The position numbers were made by a program, and so were the translations under genes. 64,000 nt of DNA, from NCBI RefSeq assembly GCF_041206865.1, contig NZ_JBGEDP010000001.1, positions 1,922,001 to 1,986,000 of the forward strand, given 5' to 3'. Origin of the DNA: Mycobacterium sp. HUMS_12744610 (lineage in GTDB: Bacteria > Actinomycetota > Actinomycetes > Mycobacteriales > Mycobacteriaceae). The notes beneath the pieces were generated by a model, which saw only the letters and a program-made list of their open reading frames with translations, made no database searches and was not told where the DNA came from. Within the stretch, counting starts at the first letter, position 1. Every line of letters begins with the position of its first letter. Below, one piece after another: positions 24,735 through 34,188 of this stretch.

Positions 24735-25057
24735 CGCCGGGCCTCGATCTCGTAAGCCGCCGCGGTCAAGGCCGCGGCCAGTTGCCGCACGGCTTCGGGC
24801 TGCAGCGGCACACTGAACTGGGCCGGGGCTTCGACGGTCACCCAACGCTTGCAGGTGCCGTTGGAGCGCTGCAGGCCACCAACGGCGACCGTGAAACCCA
24901 CGGCCTCGCGGACAGTGCCGTCGAAGGCCCGGGTCGGCAGGCCCGCGCCGCGCTGCAACCAGTCGTGGACCTCGGTGGCGTCCGGCGGGGCGGCAACGCG
25001 GGGCGAAGCGCCCTGCGCGTCATCGGCGGTGATCGTGTGGTGAGGAGTGATGGTCAT
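24731..25057 (-). CDS. Hypothetical protein (108 aa), first gene of leftward operon
   Basis: ATG 25057 is preceded by CGAAGGACGAC. The protein (MTITPHHTITADDAQGASPR start) ends with a helix rich in Ala (QPEAVRQLAAALTAAAYEIE). It is the first of a chain of overlapping leftward genes that includes the second recombinase. No known family. Confidence 0.55.
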   Translation of the reverse strand: MTITPHHTITADDAQGASPRVAAPPDATEVHDWLQRGAGLPTRAFDGTVREAVGFTVAVGGLQRSNGTCKRWVTVEAPAQFSVPLQPEAVRQLAAALTAAAYEIEARR

Positions 25058-25149
25058 TGGTGTCGTCCTTCGTTTGGGAGGGGGAATTGGTTTGAGATGA
25101 GGTGATCCCACAAACGAAGGAGGGGAGCGACACCTAGCAGCGCGGCCGT

Positions 25150-25207
25150 GGCCGCTCCGTGGCCGCAATTTGGCCGCAGTTACAGATAACTGACGTGAAC
25201 TACAGTG
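25150..25207. repeat. Copy of the integrase 3' end next to attR
   Basis: GGCCGCTCCGTGGCCGCAAT (from 25150) and the following bases align with 7128-7189, which is the integrase 3' end next to attL (GGCCGCCCCGTGGCCGCATT), over about 58-62 bp with scattered differences. The minus-strand translation ends CGQIAATERPRPRC, against CGQNAATGRPEA in the integrase. It may be an arm-type binding site or an integrase remnant. Confidence 0.6.
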
Positions 25208-25259
25208 ATGTATTTCGGCAGTTAAAGCGGTTTTCAGGCCCCTGACCGGGTAGCTGAAT

Positions 25260-25290
25260 AGGGTTCGAGTCCCTCCGCCCGCACCGACGC
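25260..25290. repeat. attR core (31 bp)
   Basis: Perfect copy of 7041-7071. The tRNA upstream portion is absent here, so this is the right boundary created by integration. About 30 bp further on ends the PE_PGRS gene of the chromosome. Confidence 0.92.
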
Positions 25291-25321
25291 CGTGGAGGCC
25301 TTCGCCAGCTGATGCCGGGCG

Positions 25322-27238
25322 CTATTGGCCCGTGCCGCCGGTGCCGCCGGTGGCGGTGCCTTCGCCGGCAGTGACGACCGCGGCGCTGCCACCGCCGCCA
25401 CCGCCGCCCGAGCCGGGTTGCCCTAGCTGAACGCCGCCGCCTTGGCCGGGAGTGCCACCGCCGCTTCCGGTGCCGCTGCTACCGGGAGTGGCGGGGGAGG
25501 TGAGTCCGGTGCCGCCGGTGCCGCCGGTGCCGCCGGGGATCGCGTTGGCAGCGCCCCCGGTGCCGCCGTCGCCACCGTTCAGCAGGCCGGTGCCGCCACC
25601 ACCGCCACCGCCGCCGGCGGCGTCGACGGCGGTGCTTGCGGTCGCACTGACGGTGCCGCCGGTGCCGCCGGTGCCGCCTTGGTTGGAACCGCCGAGCGCA
25701 CTGCCGCCGGTGCCGCCCGTCCCGCCCGTGATCGAGGCGACACCGACGTTGACGGCGCCCCCGCCGCCCCCGCCAGCACCGTCACCGCCAAGAGTTAACC
25801 GGTTGTGGCCGCCTAGGCCGCCTCCGCCGCCGGTGCTGGCGACGTCGACGCCGCCGCCGGGATTGAGTATCTCGGCCCGGCCGCCCGTACCACCGGCGCC
25901 GCCGCTTCCGCCGTGGGCACCGACACCGCCGGCGCCGCCGCCTCCGCCGCCCCCGCCGGCGATGGCGCCGCTGGTGGCGGTGAGGACGCCTCCTCCGCCG
26001 TCGCCTCCGGCGCCTCCGGTGCCGCCGGTGAAGCCGGCGCCACCGACGCCGCCGTTGCCTCCGGTGCCGCCGACGGCGCCGATGAAGCCGGCGGCGCCGC
26101 CGGTGCCGCCGGTGCCGCCGTCGCCGCCGGTGCCGAGGGCGCCCCCGCTGCCGCCGGTGCCCCCGGTGCCGCCGTCGCCGTTGCCGGCCCCGGCGATGCC
26201 GGCCGCGCCGCCGTCGCCGCCGTCGCCGCCGGTGCCGCCGATGGAACCCGCGCCGCCGTGCCCGCCGTTGCCGCCGTTGCCGCTGACTGCGCCGGAAAAG
26301 CTGGTGCTGCCGCCGGTGCCACCGTTGCCGCCGTTGCCGCCGGTTGCGTTGGCGCCCACGCTGCCGCCCAACGAGCCGGCTCCGCCGCCGCCGGCCCCGC
26401 CGTTACCACCGACGCCGCCGTTACCGCCGTTGCCGGCGGTGCCGGTTCCGCCGGTCCCGCCGTTACCTCCGCCGCCGCCCTCGCCGCCGGCCCCGCCGGC
26501 GCCCAACAGCCCGCCGGTTCCGCCGGACCCGCCCACACCACCGGTGCCGCCGTTACCGCCGACGGCGCCTGAGCCGGCCGCGGCCGCGCCGCCGTCCCCG
26601 CCGATCCCGCCGACCCCGCCCACCCCGCCGGCGCCGAACAGTAGCCCGCCGGTCCCGCCGGCCCCACCGGCCCCACCGGTCCCGCCGGCCTGGCCCATGC
26701 CGCCGGTGGTGCCCGCACCGCCTTGACCGCCGCTACCGCCGTTGCCGAACAGGAAGGCCGATCCGCCGGCACCGCCGGGCTGCCCGGCCGCACCGGACCC
26801 GCCATTTCCGCCATTGCCGAAAAGCCAGCCACCCGGCCCACCGGCCTGCCCCGTGCCCGACGCCCCGCTGGTGCCGTCGCCGAACAGCGGCCGCCCGAAG
26901 ACCTGAAACTGCCCGGCAGTCTGGGCGGCACTCGTCAAGGCCTGCAGGGGATTGGCGCTGGCTGCCTCCGCGGTCACATACGCCCCATCCGCGCCGCTCA
27001 GTGCCCGCACGAACTGGGCGTGAAACGCTGCCGCCTGCGCGCTGAGCGCCTGAAAGTGCTGGCCGTGGCCGGAGAACAGCGACGCTACCGCCGCCGAGAC
27101 CTCATCCTCGGCCGCGGCCACCACCCCGGTCGTGGGGGCCGCCGCCACCGTATGCGCAGCGGTCACAGCCGAGCCGATCGTGGACAATTCCGTCGCCGCC
27201 GAAGTCAAGAACTCCGGGGCCACCGCCAGATAGGACAT
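25322..27238 (-). CDS. PE_PGRS family protein
   Basis: Protein of 638 aa. The N-terminal PE domain ([20 protein letters not shown], residues 1 to about 93) is followed by the conserved [15 protein letters not shown] linker and then about 500 residues of GGxGGx (PGRS) repeats. PE domains direct type VII secretion and surface display in slow-growing mycobacteria. AGAGGTGG precedes ATG 27238; a GTG at 27244 is the alternative. The reverse complement shows the usual long proline-rich shadow frame, which is not a gene. The 3' end lies 32 bp from attR. Confidence 0.95.
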   Translation of the reverse strand: MSYLAVAPEFLTSAATELSTIGSAVTAAHTVAAAPTTGVVAAAEDEVSAAVASLFSGHGQHFQALSAQAAAFHAQFVRALSGADGAYVTAEAASANPLQALTSAAQTAGQFQVFGRPLFGDGTSGASGTGQAGGPGGWLFGNGGNGGSGAAGQPGGAGGSAFLFGNGGSGGQGGAGTTGGMGQAGGTGGAGGAGGTGGLLFGAGGVGGVGGIGGDGGAAAAGSGAVGGNGGTGGVGGSGGTGGLLGAGGAGGEGGGGGNGGTGGTGTAGNGGNGGVGGNGGAGGGGAGSLGGSVGANATGGNGGNGGTGGSTSFSGAVSGNGGNGGHGGAGSIGGTGGDGGDGGAAGIAGAGNGDGGTGGTGGSGGALGTGGDGGTGGTGGAAGFIGAVGGTGGNGGVGGAGFTGGTGGAGGDGGGGVLTATSGAIAGGGGGGGGAGGVGAHGGSGGAGGTGGRAEILNPGGGVDVASTGGGGGLGGHNRLTLGGDGAGGGGGGAVNVGVASITGGTGGTGGSALGGSNQGGTGGTGGTVSATASTAVDAAGGGGGGGGTGLLNGGDGGTGGAANAIPGGTGGTGGTGLTSPATPGSSGTGSGGGTPGQGGGVQLGQPGSGGGGGGGSAAVVTAGEGTATGGTGGTGQ

Positions 27239-27765
27239 CGCCACCTCTAGTCAGGTCGTTGTCGTCACCACATTAGTGAGGTCGTCAGCACATCTGGGTG
27301 AATCCGATGAATGTGACAGGCGCCGGGGAAAATGCGCGGGCTGGCGGCTACGAAAAGGGTCGACGTCCCAGGCGTCGCGGTTTGGCTTGACGGTGTTCAT
27401 TCGCCGTGACGGGTTTGCGTGTAAGCGTCGCTGAGAAATGTGCTTGTCGCGACCCGATCCGCTACCGAACGTCGGTGCTGCGTTCGCGGCCGAGAAAGCA
27501 AAGCAGTGCGCCGGCAAACGGCTACGCCAATGCACTTCGGGCAGAGAAATTCGGCGTCAACATACAAGTGCATTCAATCGCAGTCGTCTCCTTCTGCAGC
27601 CGAGCCAATTTTCCGGCTCTGGCTGTGGAGTGCTCGGCTGGCTGTCCTCATACCTCCCGGCGGCAGGCCGCCCGAAACGGGTGCGAACCCGGAGGTTTCA
27701 CTCGCCGGCTTTGCGGGCACGCGGCGTTTTGACCCGGACGAGCCGCACCAGCAGGGCGAGGCGCC
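27239..27765. other. Intergenic region upstream of PE_PGRS
   Basis: About 530 bp between the leftward PE_PGRS gene and the rightward region. The first 60 bp next to PE_PGRS contain short repeated GTCGT and GAGGTCGT elements that could be its promoter region. No gene with a ribosome-binding site and protein-like composition was found in the rest. Confidence 0.4.
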
Positions 27766-28374
27766 GTGGCCACCGGACCCGAGCCGCCGGCATCGGACGA
27801 TTTCGTCGCCGCCGAGGCCGCCGAACTTGCCGAACGCAGGGCGGCCGCGTGCCCCGAACGCGCCGCGTACGCGGGGCTGTCGCCCGCTGAGAGCTTCGAG
27901 GCCTCCGCGCGTGCGCACGAGCAGGTGGCGCGGGTGCACGACCACACCGTCGGCCAAGGCGCATCAGATTCGGCTGTGCATCTGGAGTCGGCAACCCGGC
28001 ATCGCACCGCGGCGGCCGAAGACCGCGCTGGGCGCGCGCGAGCGGCAGGAGCCCGAGGCCGACCTTCCCTCCCCGCCCGAACCATTCCCCGGGTAGACCG
28101 GAGCGCAGCGAAGACGGACCCGTGCGGTCCGGCGGCGGCCCGGGGCCCGGGGCGCCGGCTCGGTGAGCACCGGTCACCCCGGCTGCCCGCTGGCGACGAC
28201 CGTGGTGACTGGACGCCGAATTCCCCGTGGGCCAGGGCATCGTTGCCGCCCGCCGCCCGAGCTCCGCCAGTTCCCAGCGAACAAGTGTTTAGTGAAAGCG
28301 GCGGCCGGGAAGCCGGTCAGGAACCGTGGTTCAACCGACTCGCGGCAACCCCGATCAGACCTCAGGAACAAAAA
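27766..28374 (+). other. Conserved mycobacterial segment open in frame with the reductase gene
   Basis: From GTG 27766 the frame encodes [20 protein letters not shown], then [15 protein letters not shown] and [18 protein letters not shown], which recall a small conserved mycobacterial hypothetical protein. After about 100 codons the composition becomes random-looking (Pro/Arg-rich), yet no stop occurs before the reductase ATG. It could be a small gene that lost its stop, or an unusually long N-terminal extension. A decayed gene is more likely. Confidence 0.4.
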
Positions 28375-29502
28375 ATGGGTTCAACGCTTCGCACCCTCGC
28401 ACGATGGAGCACGGCGCCCGCCAGAGGCGTGCAGACCGCCAGATCCTGGGTCAACGTGCCCCGTGGACTGGCGGCCCGGGCGACCACCCCGCTGCTGCCC
28501 GACGACTACCTCAAGATGCTCAACCCGCTGTGGTCGGCGCGCGAATTGCGCGGCCTCATCGTCGACGTGCGTCCGGAGACCGCCGATTCGGCGACCGTGA
28601 CGATCAAACCGGGCTGGGGCTTCTCAGGTCGGTACACGGCGGGCCAGTATGTGGGCATCGGGGTGCGGATCGACGGTCGGTGGCACTGGCGCTCCTACTC
28701 GTTGACGTCGATCCCGCGGCGCGACAACAAGAACATCACCATCACCGTCAAGGCCACGCCGGAGGGCTTCCTGTCGAGTCACCTGGTCAACGGCGTCAAA
28801 CCGGGCACCATCGTGCGGCTCGCGGCGCCGAAAGGGGACTTCAGGCTGCCCAACCCGCCGCCGGCCAAGATTTTGTTCATCACCGCAGGCAGCGGCATCA
28901 CCCCCGTGATGGCGATGTTGCGCACGCTGAAGTCTCGCCGGCAGCAGGCTGACATCGTGCACATCCACTCGGCTCCGGGTGCCGATGCGGTGATCTTTCA
29001 CGACGAGTTGCGCGAGCTCGAAACCAGCCAGAACGATTACCGACTTTACCTGCAGCTCACCGAGACTCAAGGCCATTTCGACTTCGGCGAGCTCGCCGAC
29101 ATAGTCCCCGACTGGCGGGAGCGACCGGCGTGGGTGTGCGGCCCGTCCGCCCTGCTGGACACCGCCGAAGAAGTGTGGAAGAGCGCGGGCCTGGGCGACC
29201 AGATCCACATGGAGCGCTTCACCATCGCCGCTACCGACAAGGGCGGGGAAGGCGGCACGGTCACCTTCTCGATTTCGGACAAAAGCATCGAAATCGACGG
29301 CGCCACATCGATTTTGGAAGCTGGTGAAAAGGTCGGAATCCAGATGCCGTTCGGGTGCCGGATGGGGATCTGCCAGACCTGTGTGCTTCCGCTGGAGGCC
29401 GGCCATGTCCGCGATGTTCGTTCCGGGACCGAACACCGCGAAGGGGACCGCATTCAAACGTGCATCTCGACCGCGTCGGGCAGCTGCACCATCAAGATTT
29501 GA
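28375..29502 (+). CDS. Ferredoxin/flavin reductase partner of a fatty-acid desaturase (Rv3230c-like)
   Basis: Protein of 375 aa. It has a ferredoxin-NADP reductase-type FAD domain ([10 protein letters not shown]), an NAD(P) domain ([17 protein letters not shown]) and a C-terminal plant-type 2Fe-2S ferredoxin domain with [12 protein letters not shown] and the final QTCIS cysteine. It passes electrons from NADPH to the desaturase encoded 10 bp downstream, as Rv3230c does for DesA3. ATG 28375 gives an N-terminus comparable to Rv3230c ([20 protein letters not shown]). The upstream in-frame region is treated separately. Confidence 0.92.
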   Translation: MGSTLRTLARWSTAPARGVQTARSWVNVPRGLAARATTPLLPDDYLKMLNPLWSARELRGLIVDVRPETADSATVTIKPGWGFSGRYTAGQYVGIGVRIDGRWHWRSYSLTSIPRRDNKNITITVKATPEGFLSSHLVNGVKPGTIVRLAAPKGDFRLPNPPPAKILFITAGSGITPVMAMLRTLKSRRQQADIVHIHSAPGADAVIFHDELRELETSQNDYRLYLQLTETQGHFDFGELADIVPDWRERPAWVCGPSALLDTAEEVWKSAGLGDQIHMERFTIAATDKGGEGGTVTFSISDKSIEIDGATSILEAGEKVGIQMPFGCRMGICQTCVLPLEAGHVRDVRSGTEHREGDRIQTCISTASGSCTIKI

Positions 29503-29512
29503 GGGGTAACCG

Positions 29513-30739
29513 ATGGCAATCACCGATATCAAGGAATACGCCCACCTCACAACCGAAGACGTCGAGCAGCTGGCACGGGAGCTCGATGCCATCCGCACCG
29601 ACATCGAGGAGTCGCGGGGCGAGAGCGACTCGCGCTACATCCGCCGGGCGATCCAGCTGCAGCGGGGGCTGGCCGCCGGCGGGCGAATCGTCTTGTTCGC
29701 CAGCCACAACAAGCTCGCGTGGCTCACCGGGACGGCGATGCTGGCGTCCGCCAAGATCATCGAGAACATGGAGCTTGGGCACAACATCATCCACGGCCAG
29801 TGGGACTGGATGAACGACCCGGAGATCCATTCCACGGAGTGGGAGTGGGACACCACCTGCCCCAGCGTGCAGTGGAAGCACTCCCACAACTACATCCACC
29901 ACAAGTACACCAACATCGTCGGCCTCGATGGCGATGTCGGTTACGGGATCATGCGCGTCACCCGCGACGAGCCGTGGGAGCCCTGGATGCTGGGCAACCC
30001 GATCAACAACCTCCTGCTGGGCCTGCTCTTCCAATACGGCGTCGCCCTGCACCACATCGAGACGGCCAAGATCCGCAAGAAGGAGAAGACCTGGGCCGAG
30101 GCGCGCAAGGACCTGCGCGTCATCGGCAAGAAGGTGCTCAAGCAGGAGGGCAAGGACTACCTGATCTTCCCCGCGCTGACCGGGCCGAACTGGAAACGCA
30201 CCATGAAGGCCAACATGGTCGCCAACCTGATCCGCAACGTCTGGGCCTACGGGGTGATCTTCTGCGGCCACTTCCCCGACGGCGCCGAGAAATTCACTGT
30301 CGAGGAGTTCGAGAACGAGACGCGCGGGGAGTGGTATCTGCGCCAGATGCTGGGGTCGGCGAACTTCAACGCCGGTCCGCTGATGGCGTTCATGAGCGGC
30401 AACCTGTGCTACCAGATCGAGCACCATCTCTTCCCCGACTTGCCCAGCAACCGGTACGCGGAGATCGCCGTGCGGGTGCGCGAGCTGTGCGACAAGTACG
30501 ACCTGCCCTACACGACGGGGTCCCTGGGCCGCCAGTACTGGCAGTCGTTCTGGACGATCTTCAAGCTGGCCCTGCCCGACAAGCTGCTCAGAGCCAGTCC
30601 CGACGACGCCCCGGAAACCCGTTCGGAACTGAAATTCCGTGTCCGCGAAGGGCTGCGGGACAGCTTCGTCGATCCCGCCACCGGCAAGCGGCGCGGGCTG
30701 CGCAGCGCGCTGCGCGAACTTCAGGGGCGCGCGGCCTGA
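29513..30739 (+). CDS. desA3: Membrane acyl-CoA desaturase, DesA3 (Rv3229c) type
   Basis: Protein of 408 aa with the three histidine boxes of membrane diiron desaturases: GHNIIH, HSHNYIHH and QIEHHLFP. Hydrophobic pairs lie between them. DesA3 of M. tuberculosis makes oleate from stearoyl-CoA using the adjacent reductase, so the same role is inferred. GGGGTAA precedes ATG 29513. The pair sits at the former mbt-2 site instead of the H37Rv Rv3229c-3230c site, so it may be an additional copy; the symbol follows the homologue. Confidence 0.9.
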   Translation: MAITDIKEYAHLTTEDVEQLARELDAIRTDIEESRGESDSRYIRRAIQLQRGLAAGGRIVLFASHNKLAWLTGTAMLASAKIIENMELGHNIIHGQWDWMNDPEIHSTEWEWDTTCPSVQWKHSHNYIHHKYTNIVGLDGDVGYGIMRVTRDEPWEPWMLGNPINNLLLGLLFQYGVALHHIETAKIRKKEKTWAEARKDLRVIGKKVLKQEGKDYLIFPALTGPNWKRTMKANMVANLIRNVWAYGVIFCGHFPDGAEKFTVEEFENETRGEWYLRQMLGSANFNAGPLMAFMSGNLCYQIEHHLFPDLPSNRYAEIAVRVRELCDKYDLPYTTGSLGRQYWQSFWTIFKLALPDKLLRASPDDAPETRSELKFRVREGLRDSFVDPATGKRRGLRSALRELQGRAA

Positions 30740-30769
30740 CCGAACCGGGCCCGTCGCCCCGGCTTGACC

Positions 30770-30788
30770 TTTGGTAAGGCAACCCTTA
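30770..30788. promoter_or_regulatory. IdeR-like iron box
   Basis: TTTGGTAAGGCAACCCTTA matches the 19-bp IdeR consensus TTAGGTWAGSCTWACCTAA at 15 positions. It lies 70 bp upstream of the IrtA-domain gene. Iron-dependent repression of that gene is therefore likely. Confidence 0.6.
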
Positions 30789-30858
30789 GTTTTGGGTAAC
30801 TTACCGAATCGGAGCGTGGTGTCTTGGCAGAGATCGGCGCGGCGGGGGAGCACCGCTG

Positions 30859-31731
30859 ATGGCGCGCGGGTTCCAGGGTGTGGTGTTGCGGGTCTTCGGC
30901 GCACGCGACCACGCGGCAACGGTGACCGAGACCGTGCGCATCGCCCCGCACTGCGTCCGGGTACGCATGGTGTCGCCGACGCTGTTCGACGACGCCGTGC
31001 CCGAACCCGCCGCGTGGCTGCGCTTCTGGTTTCCAGACCCGGACGGGTCCGACACCGAGTTCCAGCGCGCATACACGATCTCGGAGGCGGACGTGGCCGG
31101 GGGTCGCTTCGCGGTCGATGTCGTGTTGCACGACCCGGCCGGGCCGGCTTCGTCGTGGGCGCGCACGGTCGAGCCGGGCGCGACGATCGCGGTCATGTCG
31201 CTGATGGGGTCGTCGCGTTTCGAGGCGCCCGCGCAGCGGCCGGCCGGTTATCTGCTGATCGGTGACTCGGCGTCGATTCCGGGCATCAACGGGATCATCG
31301 GGACGGTGCCCGACGACGTCCCGATCGAGACCTACCTCGAGCAGCACGACGAGGACGACACCCTGATCCCGCTGGCGCGGCATCCGCGCTCACGGGTGCA
31401 CTGGGTCGCCCGCCGCGACGCGAAGTCGCTGGCCGAGGCGATCGAGACGCGGGACTGGTCGGGCTGGTATGCCTGGGCGACGCCGGAGGCCACGACGCTC
31501 AAACACGTGCGCCACCGGCTGCGGGAGGAGTTCGGCTTCCACAAGTCCGGGATCCACGCCCAGGCCTACTGGAGCGCCGGTCGCGCGATGGGCACCCGGC
31601 GCGGTGAAAGCGCCGCCGCACCAGAGGGATCGGTGGTGCCGCCGTCGGACCCGGCGCCGGCGCCGGTGTCCCCGGACAAGTGGCGCGCCCAGGTCGCCGA
31701 CCGGTTGCGTGCGCCGCTGCGGCGGCGGTGA
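30859..31731 (+). CDS. Stand-alone siderophore-interaction domain, N-terminal part of IrtA
   Basis: Protein of 290 aa that reads like the first 280 or so residues of M. tuberculosis IrtA (Rv1348), the FAD-binding ferric-siderophore reductase domain: [62 protein letters not shown] and [17 protein letters not shown]. It stops at [10 protein letters not shown], where IrtA would enter its ABC-transporter membrane domain. No transporter halves and no irtB are found downstream. It probably reduces ferric mycobactin-type siderophores in the cytoplasm. GGGGGAG precedes ATG 30859. Confidence 0.85.
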   Translation: MARGFQGVVLRVFGARDHAATVTETVRIAPHCVRVRMVSPTLFDDAVPEPAAWLRFWFPDPDGSDTEFQRAYTISEADVAGGRFAVDVVLHDPAGPASSWARTVEPGATIAVMSLMGSSRFEAPAQRPAGYLLIGDSASIPGINGIIGTVPDDVPIETYLEQHDEDDTLIPLARHPRSRVHWVARRDAKSLAEAIETRDWSGWYAWATPEATTLKHVRHRLREEFGFHKSGIHAQAYWSAGRAMGTRRGESAAAPEGSVVPPSDPAPAPVSPDKWRAQVADRLRAPLRRR

Positions 31732-31809
31732 AGCCCGGCGCACCGCAACTCTTGCCGTATGCCTTACAGTTTGTCAGTCCGATCGAGCCGGTTTCACGGA
31801 GGCATGTGC

Positions 31810-32886
31810 ATGAGTGCGGTGGTGTCGATCCCGCGGTATCCCGGCGACGTGACACCCGAATGGCTGTCCGCCGCGCTCAGCCGGCGCGGCAGCGTGGTCG
31901 AGATCGCCGGCGTGGAGGTGGTGGCCATCGGCACCGGACAGACCGGCGCCACCTATCGGGTCAAGGCCCGGTACGCGACGGATCCCGGCGGCCTGCCCGA
32001 TACGTTCGTCATCAAATTGCCGGCCCAGGACGACACCGTGCGCGACCGGGTCACCGTCGGCTATCGCAGCGAGTGCGCGTTCTATGCCGGGGTGGCCGAC
32101 CGGGTCCGGGTTCCGATACCGCAGTGTTTCTACTGCGAGATCACCGACGATGCAATGGATTACGCGCTGTTGCTTGCCGATCAGGCGCCCGCGGTGCAGG
32201 GCGATCAGCTCGCCGGCTGCGGTGAGCAGGAGGCGCGGCTGGCGGTGGCGGCGCTGGCCGGCTTGCACGGCCCCAGCTGGTGCGACCCGGTGTGGCTGGA
32301 TTTTCCGGGCATCGCGTTCGCGCGTCCCGACGAAGCCGGCGCGAAGGGGCTCGGCGAGGTGGCGAAGATGAGCCTCGACATCACCCTGGCGAAGCTCGGC
32401 GACCGGATGAGCGCCACGGACCGCGAGACCTTCACCGCGACAATGGGGCTGGTGACGCCCTGGCTGCTCACCGAGTACGACCGGTTCGCCTTGCTGCACG
32501 GTGACTACCGACTGGACAACATGCTGTTCGATCCCGATCGCAGCCGGGTGAGCGTGGTGGACTGGCAGACGCTGGGGGTGGGACTTCCCGCCAGGGACCT
32601 CGCCTACTTCACCGCCACCAGCCTGGATTCGCAACTGCGGTCGGCGATCGAGAACGATCTCGTCGACGACTACCATCGCGCGCTTCTGGAACACGGTGTC
32701 AGCGGCTACGAGCGCGAAACGTGCTGGCGCGACTACCGGCTCGGGGTGCCGCAGGCCCTGCTGATCTCGGCGCTGGGATTCGCGTTCGCGGCCGCCACCG
32801 ACCGCGGCGACGACATGGTGCTGACGATGCTCGCCCGCGGCTGCCAGGCCGTGCGCGACCTGGGAACGCTGGACCTGATCGGCTGA
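31810..32886 (+). CDS. APH/ecdysteroid-kinase-like phosphotransferase
   Basis: Protein of 358 aa with kinase-fold motifs: a nucleotide loop region (IGTGQTGATYRVKARY), FVIKLPAQ lysine, catalytic loop LLHGDYRLDNMLF and metal-binding VVDWQTLGVG. Families of this type phosphorylate small hydroxylated molecules, and in mycobacteria often neighbour acyl-CoA dehydrogenase genes. The substrate is unknown. GGAGG at 31798-31802 is well spaced for ATG 31810. Confidence 0.8.
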   Translation: MSAVVSIPRYPGDVTPEWLSAALSRRGSVVEIAGVEVVAIGTGQTGATYRVKARYATDPGGLPDTFVIKLPAQDDTVRDRVTVGYRSECAFYAGVADRVRVPIPQCFYCEITDDAMDYALLLADQAPAVQGDQLAGCGEQEARLAVAALAGLHGPSWCDPVWLDFPGIAFARPDEAGAKGLGEVAKMSLDITLAKLGDRMSATDRETFTATMGLVTPWLLTEYDRFALLHGDYRLDNMLFDPDRSRVSVVDWQTLGVGLPARDLAYFTATSLDSQLRSAIENDLVDDYHRALLEHGVSGYERETCWRDYRLGVPQALLISALGFAFAAATDRGDDMVLTMLARGCQAVRDLGTLDLIG

Positions 32887-32890
32887 GGAC

Positions 32891-33319
32891 TCAGAACTCG
32901 TCGGAGAAGTCGGCGCTGAGCCAGCGGTCGGGCCGGATGGTGAACAAGACCTCCTCGACGTCCTGCATGCTGCGCAGGAAGGCGCGGCCGCCCTCTTCGC
33001 CGAGGTAGCGAATGGCGATGGCTTCCTGAAGGTCCCTCGGGGCCGGCTTGGTGGTGTCCACGACGGTGCCCTCCACCACCACGTATTGGTAGGGCAACTC
33101 CTCGCGCTGAACCACCAGCGTCACCGCACCCGCCCGCTCGATGAGCCGGGCCTTGCGGCTGGACGCGCCGGTCATGATCCGCACGTCGCCGCCGGGGCTG
33201 TAGTCGTACCAGATCGGGACGCTGGCCGGCGGGCGGCCGTCGCCGGCATCGACGGAGAGCACGGCGATGTGCGTTGCGGCAAGGAAGTCCTGGCGTTCGG
33301 TGTCGCTGAAGCTTTTCAT
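32891..33319 (-). CDS. PPOX-class (pyridoxamine 5'-phosphate oxidase-like) flavin or F420-binding protein
   Basis: Protein of 142 aa of the split-barrel PPOX class: FLAATHIAVLSVDAGDGRPP, PIWYDYSPGGDVRIMTG, RKARLIERAGAVTLVVQREE and YVVVEGTVV follow the family pattern. Such proteins use FMN or F420 in small-molecule redox reactions. ATG 33319 is chosen because the conserved start of the fold follows within a few residues. It is convergent with the kinase-like gene, with 4 bp between. Confidence 0.75.
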   Translation of the reverse strand: MKSFSDTERQDFLAATHIAVLSVDAGDGRPPASVPIWYDYSPGGDVRIMTGASSRKARLIERAGAVTLVVQREELPYQYVVVEGTVVDTTKPAPRDLQEAIAIRYLGEEGGRAFLRSMQDVEEVLFTIRPDRWLSADFSDEF

Positions 33320-33367
33320 GCCGACTGCAAGCACCGATCCGTGCCGGCTATTCCCGGCCCGCGAAGT

Positions 33368-34188
33368 TCAGTACTGGGTCGAACCCTGGTCCACCGGGAT
33401 CCGGGCGGCGGTGACGTTGCGCGATTCGTCACTGGCCAGCCAGCACACCGTGTCGGCGATGTCCTCGGGTTCGGCGACCCAATTCGGCAGGAACGGCGTC
33501 AGCATGTTGGACAGCTGCGGGTTGGTCTCCATGGCCTTGCCGATGGCCGCGACCATGTCCCCGGATCCCATGGGCGTGTTCACCGGGCCCGGGTGCACGC
33601 TGTTGACCCGGATCGAGTGCTTGCCCAACTCGGCGGCGAAGGCGCGGGCCATCCCGGTGACGGCGTGCTTGCTGGTGGTGTAGTGCACCATGAACGGCTG
33701 CAGCTTCAGGCCTGCCGCGGAGCTGATGAGGATGATCGAGCCGCCGCGCCCCCCCGCGATGATCTTGTCCGCGCCTGCCATCACTGTTTCCAGGTGCCGG
33801 TGACGTTGATGTCCATGACGTCGCGGAAGGTTTCGGGGGTGATTTCGTCCCAGGCCTGCGGGGCCGAGACCCCGGCGTTGGCAACGATGACGTCGAGGCG
33901 TCCGAGCGCGGCGACGCCGTCGTCGACGGCTTTGCGCAGCCCCGCGAAGTCGCGGGTGTCGACGACGGTGGCGACGATCCTGCGGTTCGTCTCCTCGACG
34001 AGGCGAACCGTTTCGGCGAGGTCCTCGGGCGTGGCCGGGTCGTAGGGCACGCACGACGGGAGCTTGCCGGCGATGTCGACGGCGATGACGTCGGCGCCCT
34101 CGGCGGCCATACGGACGGCGTGCGCCCGCCCCTGGCCGCGTGCGGCGCCGGTGACGAAGGCGACCTTCCCGGCGAGCCGTCCGCTCAC
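33368..34188 (-). pseudogene. Mycofactocin-type SDR oxidoreductase, one-base frameshift
   Basis: The 5' part (GTG 34188) encodes [20 protein letters not shown] through INVTGTWKQ and a stop. The 3' part continues in another frame from TVMAGADKIIAGGRGGSIIL through the YxxSK catalytic motif (HYTTSKHAV) to the terminal PVDQGSTQY. Inserting one base within the TTT at 33787-33789 would restore TGTWNTVMAG. The protein would be a mycofactocin-coupled carveol-dehydrogenase-like SDR. The start overlaps the upstream acyl-CoA dehydrogenase stop. It is either a pseudogene or carries a sequencing error. Confidence 0.85.

Larger units (their letters stand above)
7041..25290. mobile_element. Integrative element (prophage- or satellite-like) in tRNA-Leu
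   Basis: The element is bounded by 31-bp identical direct repeats that reproduce the tRNA-Leu 3' end (7041-7071 and 25260-25290), about 18.2 kb apart. Just inside the left repeat is a tyrosine integrase, followed by a repressor, operators, an excisionase and an early operon of small phage-type genes. No capsid, portal, terminase or tail gene was recognised. It is therefore probably a phage satellite or decayed prophage. It carries a second intact integrase, several gene fragments and one IS, which indicates a mosaic history. Confidence 0.88.

Noticed and set aside
25452..26726. Long proline-rich open frame on the plus strand opposite the PGRS region
   Set aside because: It is the complement of GGxGGx codons; such shadow frames always accompany PE_PGRS genes and there is no ribosome-binding site.
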